A stretch of 53,601 nucleotides of DNA from Halobaculum gomorrense (GTDB lineage: Archaea; Halobacteriota; Halobacteria; Halobacteriales; Haloferacaceae), in assembly GCF_900129775.1 (NCBI RefSeq), contig NZ_FQWV01000012.1, positions 1 to 53,601 of the forward strand, written 5' to 3'. The stretch's first letter is position 1; the number at the start of each line of letters is the position of its first letter. Below the pieces are notes generated by a model. It made no database searches and had not been told where the DNA came from. It saw nothing but the letters and a program-made list of their open reading frames with translations. This document shows positions 1 to 7,264 of the stretch, piece by piece. Made by a program: the position numbers and the translations under genes.

Positions 1-134
1 GTCCGTTCGACCCCTGTCCGGTGGTTGTACGTCTCGTCTAAGACTGACTGCTTGAGCTGAACGTCCTCGCTGTGTTCGTCGATGCGGTCTTCGACTCTGT
101 ACTCGATATCTTTCGGGTCGTCAGTGTTTCGCGG
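1..134. repeat. Terminal redundancy, left copy
   Basis: These 134 bases are identical to the last 134 bases of the window (53468-53601). The repeat lies inside a transposase gene. That gene becomes one uninterrupted 333-codon frame when the two ends are joined, so the repeat is best read as the overlap of a circular contig rather than a biological repeat. Confidence 0.93.
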
Positions 135-848
135 ATTGTATGGAGCGATTGGCACGACCCCTGCGGCCAGCAGGTGGTCGTGCCAATCGAGGATGTCGTA
201 GGCGCTGTCTCCAAGCATCCAGATGGGTGTGTCGACGGCGAGCGCGTCACGCGTGACGCGCATCGCCGTCTCCTGATTCGCTTGTTTGGCTTGTGTGAAC
301 TCCGCTGCGATCGGGATCTTTGCGCCGGTCGAGACGATCGTACAGCCGAAACCGTAGTAGTACTCTTCGGCCGTTGGGTCGTAGTTCCATGACGCCGCGT
401 CGTTGTACTGAATCGCCTCGATGTGCGTCGAATCGATGGAGTATGTGGAGTCGAGCAGGCCGCGGACGGCGGCCTGCTCGACGAGTCTGTCGAAGACATC
501 GTCAATAACGTGTTCAAGGTCGGTGAGAAAGCGATCAACCGTGTCTCTGGATGGCGGTTTGTCGAGTCCGCAGTAGTACCAGACAAGGCCGTTCTGAAGT
601 TCTCGTGTCACCGGACGCGTCCCGTAGACATCCTCGTAGTAACAGTGCAGAAAGCCGCGAAAGAGGTCTGGTGGCTGATGAACTCGTGTTCGCCCCCGCT
701 TCGAGGGGGCGAACACGTCGTACTCCAGCAGAAACTCGAACTCAAGATGGTCGAACAGCGGTACTGTCTCGGTAGCCGCCGCATTCAAGAAGTCGTCTAC
801 CGAAGCTACGTCTTGCAGGGCGTTGGTACTGCTGGACACAGTTTCCAT
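1..848 (-). CDS. IS transposase, DDE type (N-terminal 282 codons; completed across the contig junction)
   Basis: Reading from an ATG at 848 gives METVSSSTNALQDVASVDDF and stays open to base 1. Through the 134-bp overlap it continues at 53467 and stops at 53314, a 333-residue protein in total. The catalytic core is visible: the first Asp in IDSTHIEAIQYND, the second in MLGDSAYDILDW, and a C-terminal VERTNDAVKDCGLGHVRARG segment that carries the Glu of DDE_Tnp_1 transposases (IS4/IS5 superfamily). It should cut and paste its own IS. A 16-bp palindrome (GCCTCCC-TT-GGGAGGC) lies just before the start and may be part of the IS end. Terminal inverted repeats were not identified. The gene appears intact in the circle, so the element may still be active. 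The exact IS family is uncertain. Confidence 0.85.
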   Translation of the reverse strand, partial: METVSSSTNALQDVASVDDFLNAAATETVPLFDHLEFEFLLEYDVFAPSKRGRTRVHQPPDLFRGFLHCYYEDVYGTRPVTRELQNGLVWYYCGLDKPPSRDTVDRFLTDLEHVIDDVFDRLVEQAAVRGLLDSTYSIDSTHIEAIQYNDAASWNYDPTAEEYYYGFGCTIVSTGAKIPIAAEFTQAKQANQETAMRVTRDALAVDTPIWMLGDSAYDILDWHDHLLAAGVVPIAPYNPRNTDDPKDIEYRVEDRIDEHSEDVQLKQSVLDETYNHRTGVER

Positions 849-870
849 ATCCTGCGGCCTCCCTTGGGAG

Positions 871-1122
871 GCTTTCTATGACACGCTCGTGGGGGTATTA
901 GATGATGGCTTTTACATTGAAGATGATGGCCCTGGTATTCCCGAGAACAAACGAGAAGATGTGTTCGACGCCGGTTACTCTACCGCTGAGGATGGGGCTG
1001 GATTCGGTTTGAGTATCGTCAAACATGTGGCTGAAGCTCACGGTTGGGAGATTCAGGTAACCGATGGGTCCGAAGGCGGCGCACGCTTCGAAATAACGGG
1101 AATTGAGTTCGCTGCTGAATAG
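871..1122 (+). pseudogene. Histidine kinase remnant (C-terminal ATPase domain)
   Basis: The frame reads GVLDDGFYIEDDGPGIP (G1 box), then a VFDAGYST F-box and GAGFGLSIVKHVAEAHGW (G2 box), then a normal end at TAG 1120-1122. This is the HATPase_c half of a haloarchaeal sensor histidine kinase. The sensor, PAS, phospho-acceptor His and N-box parts are absent, because sequence upstream of about 880 belongs to the IS. The IS has therefore replaced the front of the gene and the remnant cannot signal on its own. The exact junction between IS and kinase sequence is uncertain by about 15 bases. Confidence 0.8.
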
Positions 1123-1130
1123 ATCCTCTG

Positions 1131-1270
1131 AGCCTTGTTTAGCCGCTCCTGAAGCCGTCGGTTAGTGGCATATCGAATGAGCAGAATCGGTCTGGGAGTG
1201 ACTCCCGCTCCGAGTTCGTTGTTTGGCCAAAGGCCATAGAGGACGATTTGCACCGCGTCTAAACAAAGCC
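1131..1270. mobile_element. MITE-like 140-bp element with 9-bp target duplication
   Basis: The element starts AGCCTTGTTTAGCC and ends GTCTAAACAAAGCC, an imperfect 14-bp terminal inverted repeat. It is flanked on both sides by GATCCTCTG (1122-1130 and 1271-1279), a perfect 9-bp direct repeat as left by transposition. It is too short for a transposase, so it needed one in trans. The left duplication overlaps the stop region of the kinase remnant. The parent IS family was not identified. Confidence 0.75.
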
Positions 1271-1279
1271 GATCCTCTG

Positions 1280-1528
1280 TATTTCGCACACCGGTTCTAT
1301 CAGTTCCAGAGAGCTTCAACAGAGCCCAATAGCTGTGTCTGAAGACCAAATTGATTGTATTATTATGTGTTTGGGTGGCGGCATTTCTCTTGCTCTGAGC
1401 CCTTCTGATACCGACTAGAGCTTGGAAGCACTACTGAATAGAATAGGCGTGTTTTCAACTACTGTTAACCAGCCGGGCACCACCGCGTGTGGTCGCCGAT
1501 CGTCGTCTGGGTTCCCGACTCTGTAGGA
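1280..1528. other. No gene seen; isolated IS6-like end
   Basis: No convincing gene is visible. Bases around 1311-1328 read (minus strand) GGGCTCTGTTGAAGCTCTC, which resembles the terminal repeat of the 125-bp IS6-like MITE at 8377. This is probably the surviving end of a decayed element; no partner end or target duplication was found nearby. Confidence 0.4.
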
Positions 1529-1783
1529 TTACGAGTTCCGGTCGATCCAGTCACAAAACTCGGCGAAATCCCGCGCGCCTGCTTGCTCAGCGATCGCGCG
1601 GAGTGTCCCAGTGTCGAGTTCATCGTGTAGTGGGACGGGGACAGTCCGGGCGTCGGCATCGTGGTCGGCTGGCGGCTCCCAGCGGAGTATCGCGTGGTCG
1701 CCGTTTGTTCGAACCCACTCGTAGATGCCGCTATTGACCATCACCTTCACGACCTCGCGCCCGGAGAACAGCCGGCGTGTCAC
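1529..1783 (-). CDS. hicA: HicA-like toxin
   Basis: An 84-residue protein that starts at GTG and overlaps the stop of the upstream gene (GTGA). It begins MTRRLFSGREVVKVMVNSG and continues with GDHAILRWEP and TVPVPLHDELDTGTLRAIAEQAG. This is the pattern of the YcfA/HicA family: a dsRNA-binding-like fold in which the conserved H of G-x-H (here GDHAILR) supports ribonuclease activity, followed by the V-P-x-H strand. HicA toxins cleave mRNA and are held in check by HicB. Order here is antitoxin first, toxin second. The family call is by motif; activity is inferred. Confidence 0.82.
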   Translation of the reverse strand: MTRRLFSGREVVKVMVNSGIYEWVRTNGDHAILRWEPPADHDADARTVPVPLHDELDTGTLRAIAEQAGARDFAEFCDWIDRNS

Positions 1784-2058
1784 TCGAAGATATCTGAGTC
1801 GCTGAGCGAACCGCTCGTATTCGCGTCGGGGTCGATGCCAAGTTCAGCGAGATCTTCCGGCGTTGGCTCACTCCCTTCGCCGTAGAACCCAGCGACTGCC
1901 TCATCGAGGTTCTCAAGCGCAACTGCTCGGGTCGGCCCTTGTGAGGCAACACCCGTATCCTCGTCGCGGGCGACCCAGCCGTCACCGTCTTCGGCCGGCG
2001 TGAGCGAAATTCGCTTCGGCAACGGCGGGTCGCCATTCCCGGCGGTGTCGGTGCTCAT
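1780..2058 (-). CDS. hicB: HicB-like antitoxin
   Basis: A 92-residue acidic protein. The partial RNase H-like HicB fold is visible: RISLTPAEDGDGWVARDEDTG, then GVASQGPTRAVALENLDEAVAGFYGEG, the usual signature in which a strand pair is followed by the A-L-x-N-L-x-E-A helix. The start at 2058 (MSTDTAGNG) is preferred; an in-frame start at 2085 would add nine residues. It is translationally coupled to the downstream HicA. It should neutralise HicA and may autoregulate the pair, although no clear DNA-binding tail is visible. Confidence 0.8.
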   Translation of the reverse strand: MSTDTAGNGDPPLPKRISLTPAEDGDGWVARDEDTGVASQGPTRAVALENLDEAVAGFYGEGSEPTPEDLAELGIDPDANTSGSLSDSDIFE

Positions 2059-2261
2059 ACGTAGCTCTCCCATCCACATCCGCAAAAGCGTTCGGCTGGC
2101 TATGTTTCACTAATCTGACCTCTGCCGATACCGTCGAGGTGGATATCGCCCACAACCCCCTGTGTAGACCTGCTCGGTGACGCGTAACGCCGGCTGACGC
2201 TATCGTCGTTCTCTCTGTTTGCGCTCGGCATTAGGAACTGCCCCGCCTACCGCCGCTTGTC

Positions 2262-4184
2262 GTGTGTAATTGGTGGTATCAATTGTGCTTGCTAAACCAG
2301 TGGATTGAGTTCGACGGGATCGGTCCCGGCGAGCGCGGGGCACTCAAGACCGCGAAGATGCTGGACGACAACGGCATCGGCGCGATCCTCATCGAGATCC
2401 CCCGGATTGCCGGTCGGAAGGTCGACCTCGACGACTACCTCACCGACGAACTCTACGAGGTCGCCCCGCCACTGCCGCACCTGTCGGCGCTGTTGGAGAT
2501 GTGGCGCCGCGAGGACGTCGAGGCGACGCTGCGAGAGACAGTTGGGTCCGCGGAGGTCCCACGCGTCTCGCCGCGAGCAAGCACGTACACGGACGGGTTG
2601 TCGTCCACAGAAATCGACCTACTGGATACCATCACGCTTCGGCGGGCGTTCACGAACGAGGTGGGCCAACAGATCAACGCGTATCTCGAGGAACACCACG
2701 GGGTCGGTCTGGACGAAGAAGACGAGGACATCACCGTCCGCGGGCTCTCGGCCGCCGAGGACGACGATCCCACAGCCGACCAGATCCCACAGCGGTTCGA
2801 GGAGTTCCCCCACATGGACTACGCGGGCGCTGGGCTGGATGAAGCCGAGCTCATGGAGATTCTCGAGTGGGACACCGAGTACGGCATCCCGCGGGTGCCC
2901 ATCGACGAGTACATCGACTTCGCGGAGGCAAAGACGGCGATCGTCACTGCCGACGGTGCCGGCTGGGAAGATGTCGTTGTCACCGCCGCGGGCGGCGGGC
3001 CGGAGGACATCTTCAGCGAAGACGCCGGCGAGGAGTTCCGGCCGTCGTCGCTCGCGAAGAGCGGGCTTGGCGCGTACCTCACGCTCGGCCGGCACGTGAC
3101 GGCGCGTACAGAGACGAGCATCCACCGCGACTTCACGTCCTTCGGGACGGTGGAGTCCGACAGCGACGACGAGAACGGGCCTGACAGCCTGCTCGTGGAG
3201 CCGCTGTTCGAGGGCCACACGATTACCCATCCGACGGACCACGACGCCTACGACGAGTTCTCAAAGCACCGTGCGGTGGAGCAACTGGACGACAACCAGT
3301 CCGACTCCGAACGGCCCGACCTGAAGAGCGGATCCAACAGCAACCGGAACGAGTTCTACGAGCAGACGATCACCGCACTCACCGGACACGACGTGGGTGA
3401 GCGTGGTCCGAACCCACTGGCCCACATCGGGGACTCGGAGAACTACTTCCTCCCGCTCAATCGAGATATCGCATACGACCACAAGCGGCAGGTCACCTAC
3501 ACCCCGTTATCGTACATGGCCTGCATGGTCAAGGTCCGCCGGGTCGACAACCCCGGAGGAGAGTTCACCGACGAAGAAGAGCTCCACACGTGGGTCCGGA
3601 TCAAGGATCGGACATCCATCCTCAGCGACGATGCCAAGATCCCCTGGAAGTTGCTGAACGAGGCTGGCCTCGAACTGGGAACGCTCGAACCGGAGGACAT
3701 CCAAGAGAGAGAAGTGCCTACAGGAGACAAGACTGTCACCGTCGACATGATCGTCGACGAGCAGAAGTTCAACGCGACCATCGACGCCTTCCGCGAGGAG
3801 TACGGTGTCGACCCCGGCAGAAGTAAGAAGATCAGCAAGGAGGATTTCGTCGTCGATGGCCTCACTCAGGAGGAGTCGATGGAGCGGTTCGCGGACTATC
3901 ACATTACTGATAGTGCGGAGGTTGATCCCGAACTGGAGATCGACTACCTGCAAGTCCCATCGAGGACTGCGTACCATGCCTACGAAATGTTCTGTGAGAA
4001 GAACGGGGTAGAGCCGAAGCATATGCAGGCGATGAAAGACATGGTCGGTTACCTCGGCTGTGAGAAGAAACGTTCCCAGGTCGACGGTGTTCAGGCTACC
4101 CGACTACTTGGAGTAACACTGACCCAGACCGGAGAGGAGTTAGCAGACATGCACCCGGACTCAGAGGAGCAACCAAAGGTCTGA
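2262..4184 (+). CDS. Primase-like plasmid replication protein, probably 5'-truncated
   Basis: A 640-residue acidic frame opening at GTG. Near the front, GALKTAKMLDDNGIGAILIEIP followed by KVDLDDYLTDE resembles the end of a Toprim-type primase domain (the D-x-D-x-A-G-x-x-A segment that should precede it is missing). The first 20 residues (MCNWWYQLCLLNQWIEF) are unlike the rest and look like a fortuitous start after loss of the true 5' end. The remainder is rich in Asp/Glu and has a probable C-terminal helical domain (MERFADYHITDS, HAYEMFCEKNGVE). It sits upstream of the TTGCAGGGG iteron cluster, so it may be the old initiator or primase of a former replicon. The function is inferred. Confidence 0.5.
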   Translation: MCNWWYQLCLLNQWIEFDGIGPGERGALKTAKMLDDNGIGAILIEIPRIAGRKVDLDDYLTDELYEVAPPLPHLSALLEMWRREDVEATLRETVGSAEVPRVSPRASTYTDGLSSTEIDLLDTITLRRAFTNEVGQQINAYLEEHHGVGLDEEDEDITVRGLSAAEDDDPTADQIPQRFEEFPHMDYAGAGLDEAELMEILEWDTEYGIPRVPIDEYIDFAEAKTAIVTADGAGWEDVVVTAAGGGPEDIFSEDAGEEFRPSSLAKSGLGAYLTLGRHVTARTETSIHRDFTSFGTVESDSDDENGPDSLLVEPLFEGHTITHPTDHDAYDEFSKHRAVEQLDDNQSDSERPDLKSGSNSNRNEFYEQTITALTGHDVGERGPNPLAHIGDSENYFLPLNRDIAYDHKRQVTYTPLSYMACMVKVRRVDNPGGEFTDEEELHTWVRIKDRTSILSDDAKIPWKLLNEAGLELGTLEPEDIQEREVPTGDKTVTVDMIVDEQKFNATIDAFREEYGVDPGRSKKISKEDFVVDGLTQEESMERFADYHITDSAEVDPELEIDYLQVPSRTAYHAYEMFCEKNGVEPKHMQAMKDMVGYLGCEKKRSQVDGVQATRLLGVTLTQTGEELADMHPDSEEQPKV

Positions 4185-4921
4185 ACAAGCAACTTGGTCG
4201 TCCTAATTATCTCGTTTCTGATATAGAGTCCGAACGGTCAAGACACGGCCCCATTACCATCCTCCCCCGGATGGATCTTGTTTCTGCTATCGCTGATCTG
4301 CTCGTGCCCTATCGGTAGAGCCATGGCCAATTCACACGCTTTCTTATCTCGCCTGTCCGGGTGGAAGTGAGTATGATCTCCCCGGAAGGTTCCGTTGGGG
4401 CCAGCTCGATCCTTGGCCACTATAGTGGGCCATCCCAGATTACGTTCCACCTGTCATCGCCTGTAAATAGGCTATTGATTTCAGCGTCATAGTATGGTTC
4501 ATCAGAATATATTGGCCCTGTATCTAACAGCCCAAGTGAACCACATTAGGATGTAGTTGTAGCGATGCCAGTTGACATTCAGTCTCGGAAGCGGACTATC
4601 AGATGAATCTATTGGAACTGATATATTGTAACACTCACATTACGATAGAACTATTCTGGGCCAACACATCGGTCCCAACTCAGTTCGTTATCAGGGGCCG
4701 TGATGGGTCAGGAATGGTCAAGACCAGTCCCAAATGAATCTCCTTGACCCGTAGGTACTGAGCGCGATCTCAACAACCAGTTCCAGAGAACACTCTGTGA
4801 ATTCTCGTTCGGAGATAGCGGGTTAACCCACGTTTCTAAATTCGCTGTGCAGCAACTTCGTCGACCAAGCGAGAGAATGGCCGTCCCGGGAGAAGGATGC
4901 TACTATCATACTTCGTATGTC
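4185..4921. other. Long non-coding stretch
   Basis: About 740 bases without a believable gene. A 70-codon minus-strand frame at 4238-4450 exists but has ordinary composition and no recognisable motif. The stretch is more AT-rich than its surroundings and leads into the iteron cluster, consistent with an origin-proximal or decayed region. Confidence 0.4.
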
Positions 4922-5291
4922 TTGCAGGGGGTGGGGATTACCGGGGTTGCAGGGGTGGTTGCAGGGGTGGTTGCAGGGGTCGGATATCGCCGATATCCTG
5001 AAAATAACCAGACGGCGTCGGGATCCCATTGAATTTGCCCCCCTGCAAGCGACTCATATTGGAGAGTAATTATTAACTGAAGCACTCGAGGGGTGCTATT
5101 TCGTGCAAAATCGCCATACGGGCACTATCTTGCATGGGGGTGTTGCAGGGGGTGGTTGCAGGGGGTTGCAGGGGGTGAAACAGTGCCAGATGCCGCCGTA
5201 GAGTGATTTCCATTAATATACCCGATATACTACCGTGAGAACTGCTGTGGTTCGCAATATCTCGGCTCAGAGGATCAACTTGCAGGGGGTG
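4922..5291. repeat. TTGCAGGGG iteron cluster
   Basis: TTGCAGGGG or TTGCAGGGGG(T)G occurs at 4922, 4947, 4959, 4971, 5143, 5156, 5166 and 5280. A variant (TTGCATGGGGG) lies at 5130 and an inverted copy at about 5036-5049. Three copies (4947-4982) are a perfect 12-bp tandem. Between the groups lie AT-rich bases and a short hairpin (GAAGCACTC-GAGGGGTGCT). This arrangement is typical of binding sites for a replication initiator or a partition protein. It lies downstream of the truncated primase-like gene and well away from the Orc/ORB origin, so it may be a second, possibly relic, origin. Confidence 0.6.
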
Positions 5292-5502
5292 TTTATTTCA
5301 GGGTTTGCGTCGAAGGGCGGGGTACATAAAGCCCGTATTGAAAAACCCCCTATATGACGTTACGGAGCACAGCTCCTGTCTCCAAGGCCGACAGGCCAAG
5401 CAAAATCGAAGACACCGCCAAGCGGCCAGTGGGGCCTTGGATCTCTCTGGGAGCTGATATAGGAGTGAGAGGGTGGGGGGTTGGCCATGACGACAGCCGA
5501 GG

Positions 5503-6202
5503 ATGGACGACTGGCCGATCGACCAGCAGAGGAGTGGCCCCGCCACAGCGGATCGGCAGTCGCCGATTGCGACTGAAGATGGAGGGTGGAGGATACTGGA
5601 AGTGGTGGGGGGTTGGCCCGAACCGAGCGGTGACCTCGAGGCAGTCGGCGCTGGGTGGAAGGAGATGGACAGACGAGCCATCCGGCTCTTGACCGACCGC
5701 CGGTCAGGGAGGTCCGCAGGCGCTGGAAGCTTTATCAGAATCTCGATACATCCCCGACTCTCAAGCCGAGGGGCAGGCAGACATCCCGTGGGCAGTCGGC
5801 CCAGGAGTCACCATCGACGACGTCGACCGCGACGACTCGAGCCGGGGGGACTACCCGTGGCGATCGTTCCGCACTGGCGGCGCCGCGACACGCCCCGTCG
5901 ACGAGGTCGTCACCCCAGCGCAAGCCGAGGCGATCCGCGCGGCTATCGACCATCCCAGTAGACGGGGGACTACACGGGAGCAGTCCGCCCGTGTGATCGA
6001 CGAGTGTCCGTGGGAGGCCCATGGGGACGGACGGACAGTGGGGAGTGACCAGTGGGGGTCCAGTCGGCAGGAGCCCCATGGGGACAGACAGAGATCGCAC
6101 CGGTGGAACAGCACCTACATCGAACACCGACCTACCACATACTTGATACAGGACCACGACCGCGACAGCGACCGCCGACTCGATCGTGGTGCCCCAGCCT
6201 GA
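5503..6202 (+). pseudogene. Possible frameshifted remnant, unknown
   Basis: Two adjacent frames look protein-like. The first begins at ATG 5503 (MDDWPIDQQRSGP, then WRILEVVGGWPEPSGDLEAV). From about 5693 a different frame reads ESRYIPDSQAEGQADIPWAV, GVTIDDVDRDDSSRGDYPWR and VVTPAQAEAIRAAIDHP to a stop at 6202. The second frame has no usable start. Joining them needs one frameshift near 5690. The acidic composition supports past coding. No family was recognised, and the region could also be non-coding. Confidence 0.25.
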
Positions 6203-6395
6203 GCCGGGAGTCGGCATGGTCGACCCGCCGCGCCTCGCTGCGCGCCTCGGCTCACGAAGTTCGCCTTCTGTGCTTGCGTCGGCGGGGCGGGATCGACCGC
6301 ACCTCTCCCGGCTTCGAACCGCGACCGCGACGGCGCCGCACCAGCTCCGCGACCGCCACCGCACTCGTTTGGCCCGCCTTTGCTTGCAGGGGACC

Positions 6396-6827
6396 ATGCC
6401 AACGGATCAGAACCGTAGTGCAGATATCGACAAACAATTCGGAAAACCTGATATGAACCACCCCAAGACACCAATCGACGACAGCCACCAGACCCAGTCT
6501 GAGACGAGTCAGAACACCGGGGCAAGCGGGGGGAGATTTCGACGGGGAACCAGCCCGACCATTTGTCTTCAGTCGACGGGCGAGATGGCTTCGAAGACCT
6601 CAGAGAGTCAGCGGAGAACCGAACGAGTCGTGACCGTCTCGCAAACAACTACGACGGGGAGACCGGCTGGGTTCGAACTCGCGATCGACGGAGAGTGTGC
6701 CGCGCCGGGGTGTGGGGAAGCGCCCCAGAAGGGGAACCTCGACCTACTGTTGGGAGCGCGGGTCGGTGGGATGGCCGCAGACTATCTTTCTTCGAGGAGA
6801 GAATCCCGCCGTTTACGGCGGGAGTGA
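6396..6827 (+). CDS. Hypothetical protein, doubtful
   Basis: A 143-codon frame beginning MPTDQNRSADIDKQFGKP. Its first 45 residues are hydrophilic and plausible. The later part (TVSQTTTTGRPAGFELAIDG) looks less protein-like than the overlapping +1 frame, which reads GRDGFEDLRESAENRTSRD. The region may therefore be a frameshifted relic of a replication or integrase accessory gene. No domain was recognised. Confidence 0.25.
   Translation: MPTDQNRSADIDKQFGKPDMNHPKTPIDDSHQTQSETSQNTGASGGRFRRGTSPTICLQSTGEMASKTSESQRRTERVVTVSQTTTTGRPAGFELAIDGECAAPGCGEAPQKGNLDLLLGARVGGMAADYLSSRRESRRLRRE
6805..6822 (+). other. Hairpin resembling an IS200/IS605-type right end
   Basis: CCCGCCG-TTTA-CGGCGGG forms a perfect 7-bp stem with a 4-base loop, preceded by GAGAAT. 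Haloarchaeal IS200/IS605 (IS1341) elements carry this kind of subterminal hairpin at the right end, just after tnpB. Here it lies upstream of a tnpB stub instead, so it is probably the tail of an earlier, deleted element. It could also act as an intrinsic hairpin for another gene. Confidence 0.45.
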
Positions 6828-6922
6828 ATCCGACAACTCCTACACCGACCACCGTCGATAGCAAGCCCGGATATTCACCGTTAATCCGTACCATTAAGTA
6901 GGTTTGTCTACATAGGCTATGT

Positions 6923-7092
6923 ATGGCGATTGAGGTCACGCGTACCTACGTTGGTTCCATCCAGAACCACCAACAGGTGCGTGATGGCCTTGACTCGCTC
7001 GGAGACTCAGCCTCCAAAATCTGGAACATCGCACGATGGACAGCCGACCGCATCTGGGACGCAACCGGCGAAATCCCAGATGAGGGCGTGCT
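6923..7092 (+). pseudogene. tnpB: tnpB (IS200/IS605 family) 5' stub
   Basis: From ATG 6923 the frame reads MAIEVTRTYVGSIQNHQQVR, then SASKIWNIARWTADRIWDATGEIPDEGVL. This is the N-terminus of haloarchaeal TnpB/OrfB proteins (RNA-guided nucleases of IS200/IS605 elements, normally about 400 residues). Homology ends abruptly at a 24-bp palindrome at 7093. No RuvC or zinc-finger part follows. The stub is inactive. Confidence 0.75.
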
Positions 7093-7116
7093 GACGATAG
7101 ACGTACGTCTATCGTC
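7093..7116. repeat. Perfect 24-bp palindrome at the tnpB breakpoint
   Basis: GACGATAGACGT is followed directly by its exact reverse complement, with no spacer. It starts exactly where tnpB similarity stops, so it may mark the recombination junction that deleted the rest of tnpB, or be a protein-binding site. Confidence 0.7.
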
Positions 7117-7264
7117 GGTCCATACCTCGTTGCAGTCATGCGGTTTTGCTAGGGGTAGGATATTCCGCTCTCTATCACGCCACCACCAACCGCAAGACGG
7201 CGTGGGGATCAAATTCAATTATCGTCCACAACTCACGCCACCAACATCTCAATAGCCGGGGTAA

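Noticed and set aside
38-586. A 182-codon minus-strand frame rich in Ser, Arg and Thr
   Set aside because: Shadow of the transposase, which is read in another minus-strand frame with clear DDE motifs.
6290-6330. A T-arm-like CGGTTCGAAGCCGGG on the minus strand, suggesting a tRNA
   Set aside because: The stem bases do not pair properly and no acceptor, D or anticodon arms could be laid out around it.
5735-6397. A 220-codon minus-strand frame
   Set aside because: Composition (Arg, Val, Pro-rich) is unlike haloarchaeal proteins; the opposite strand has the more protein-like frames.
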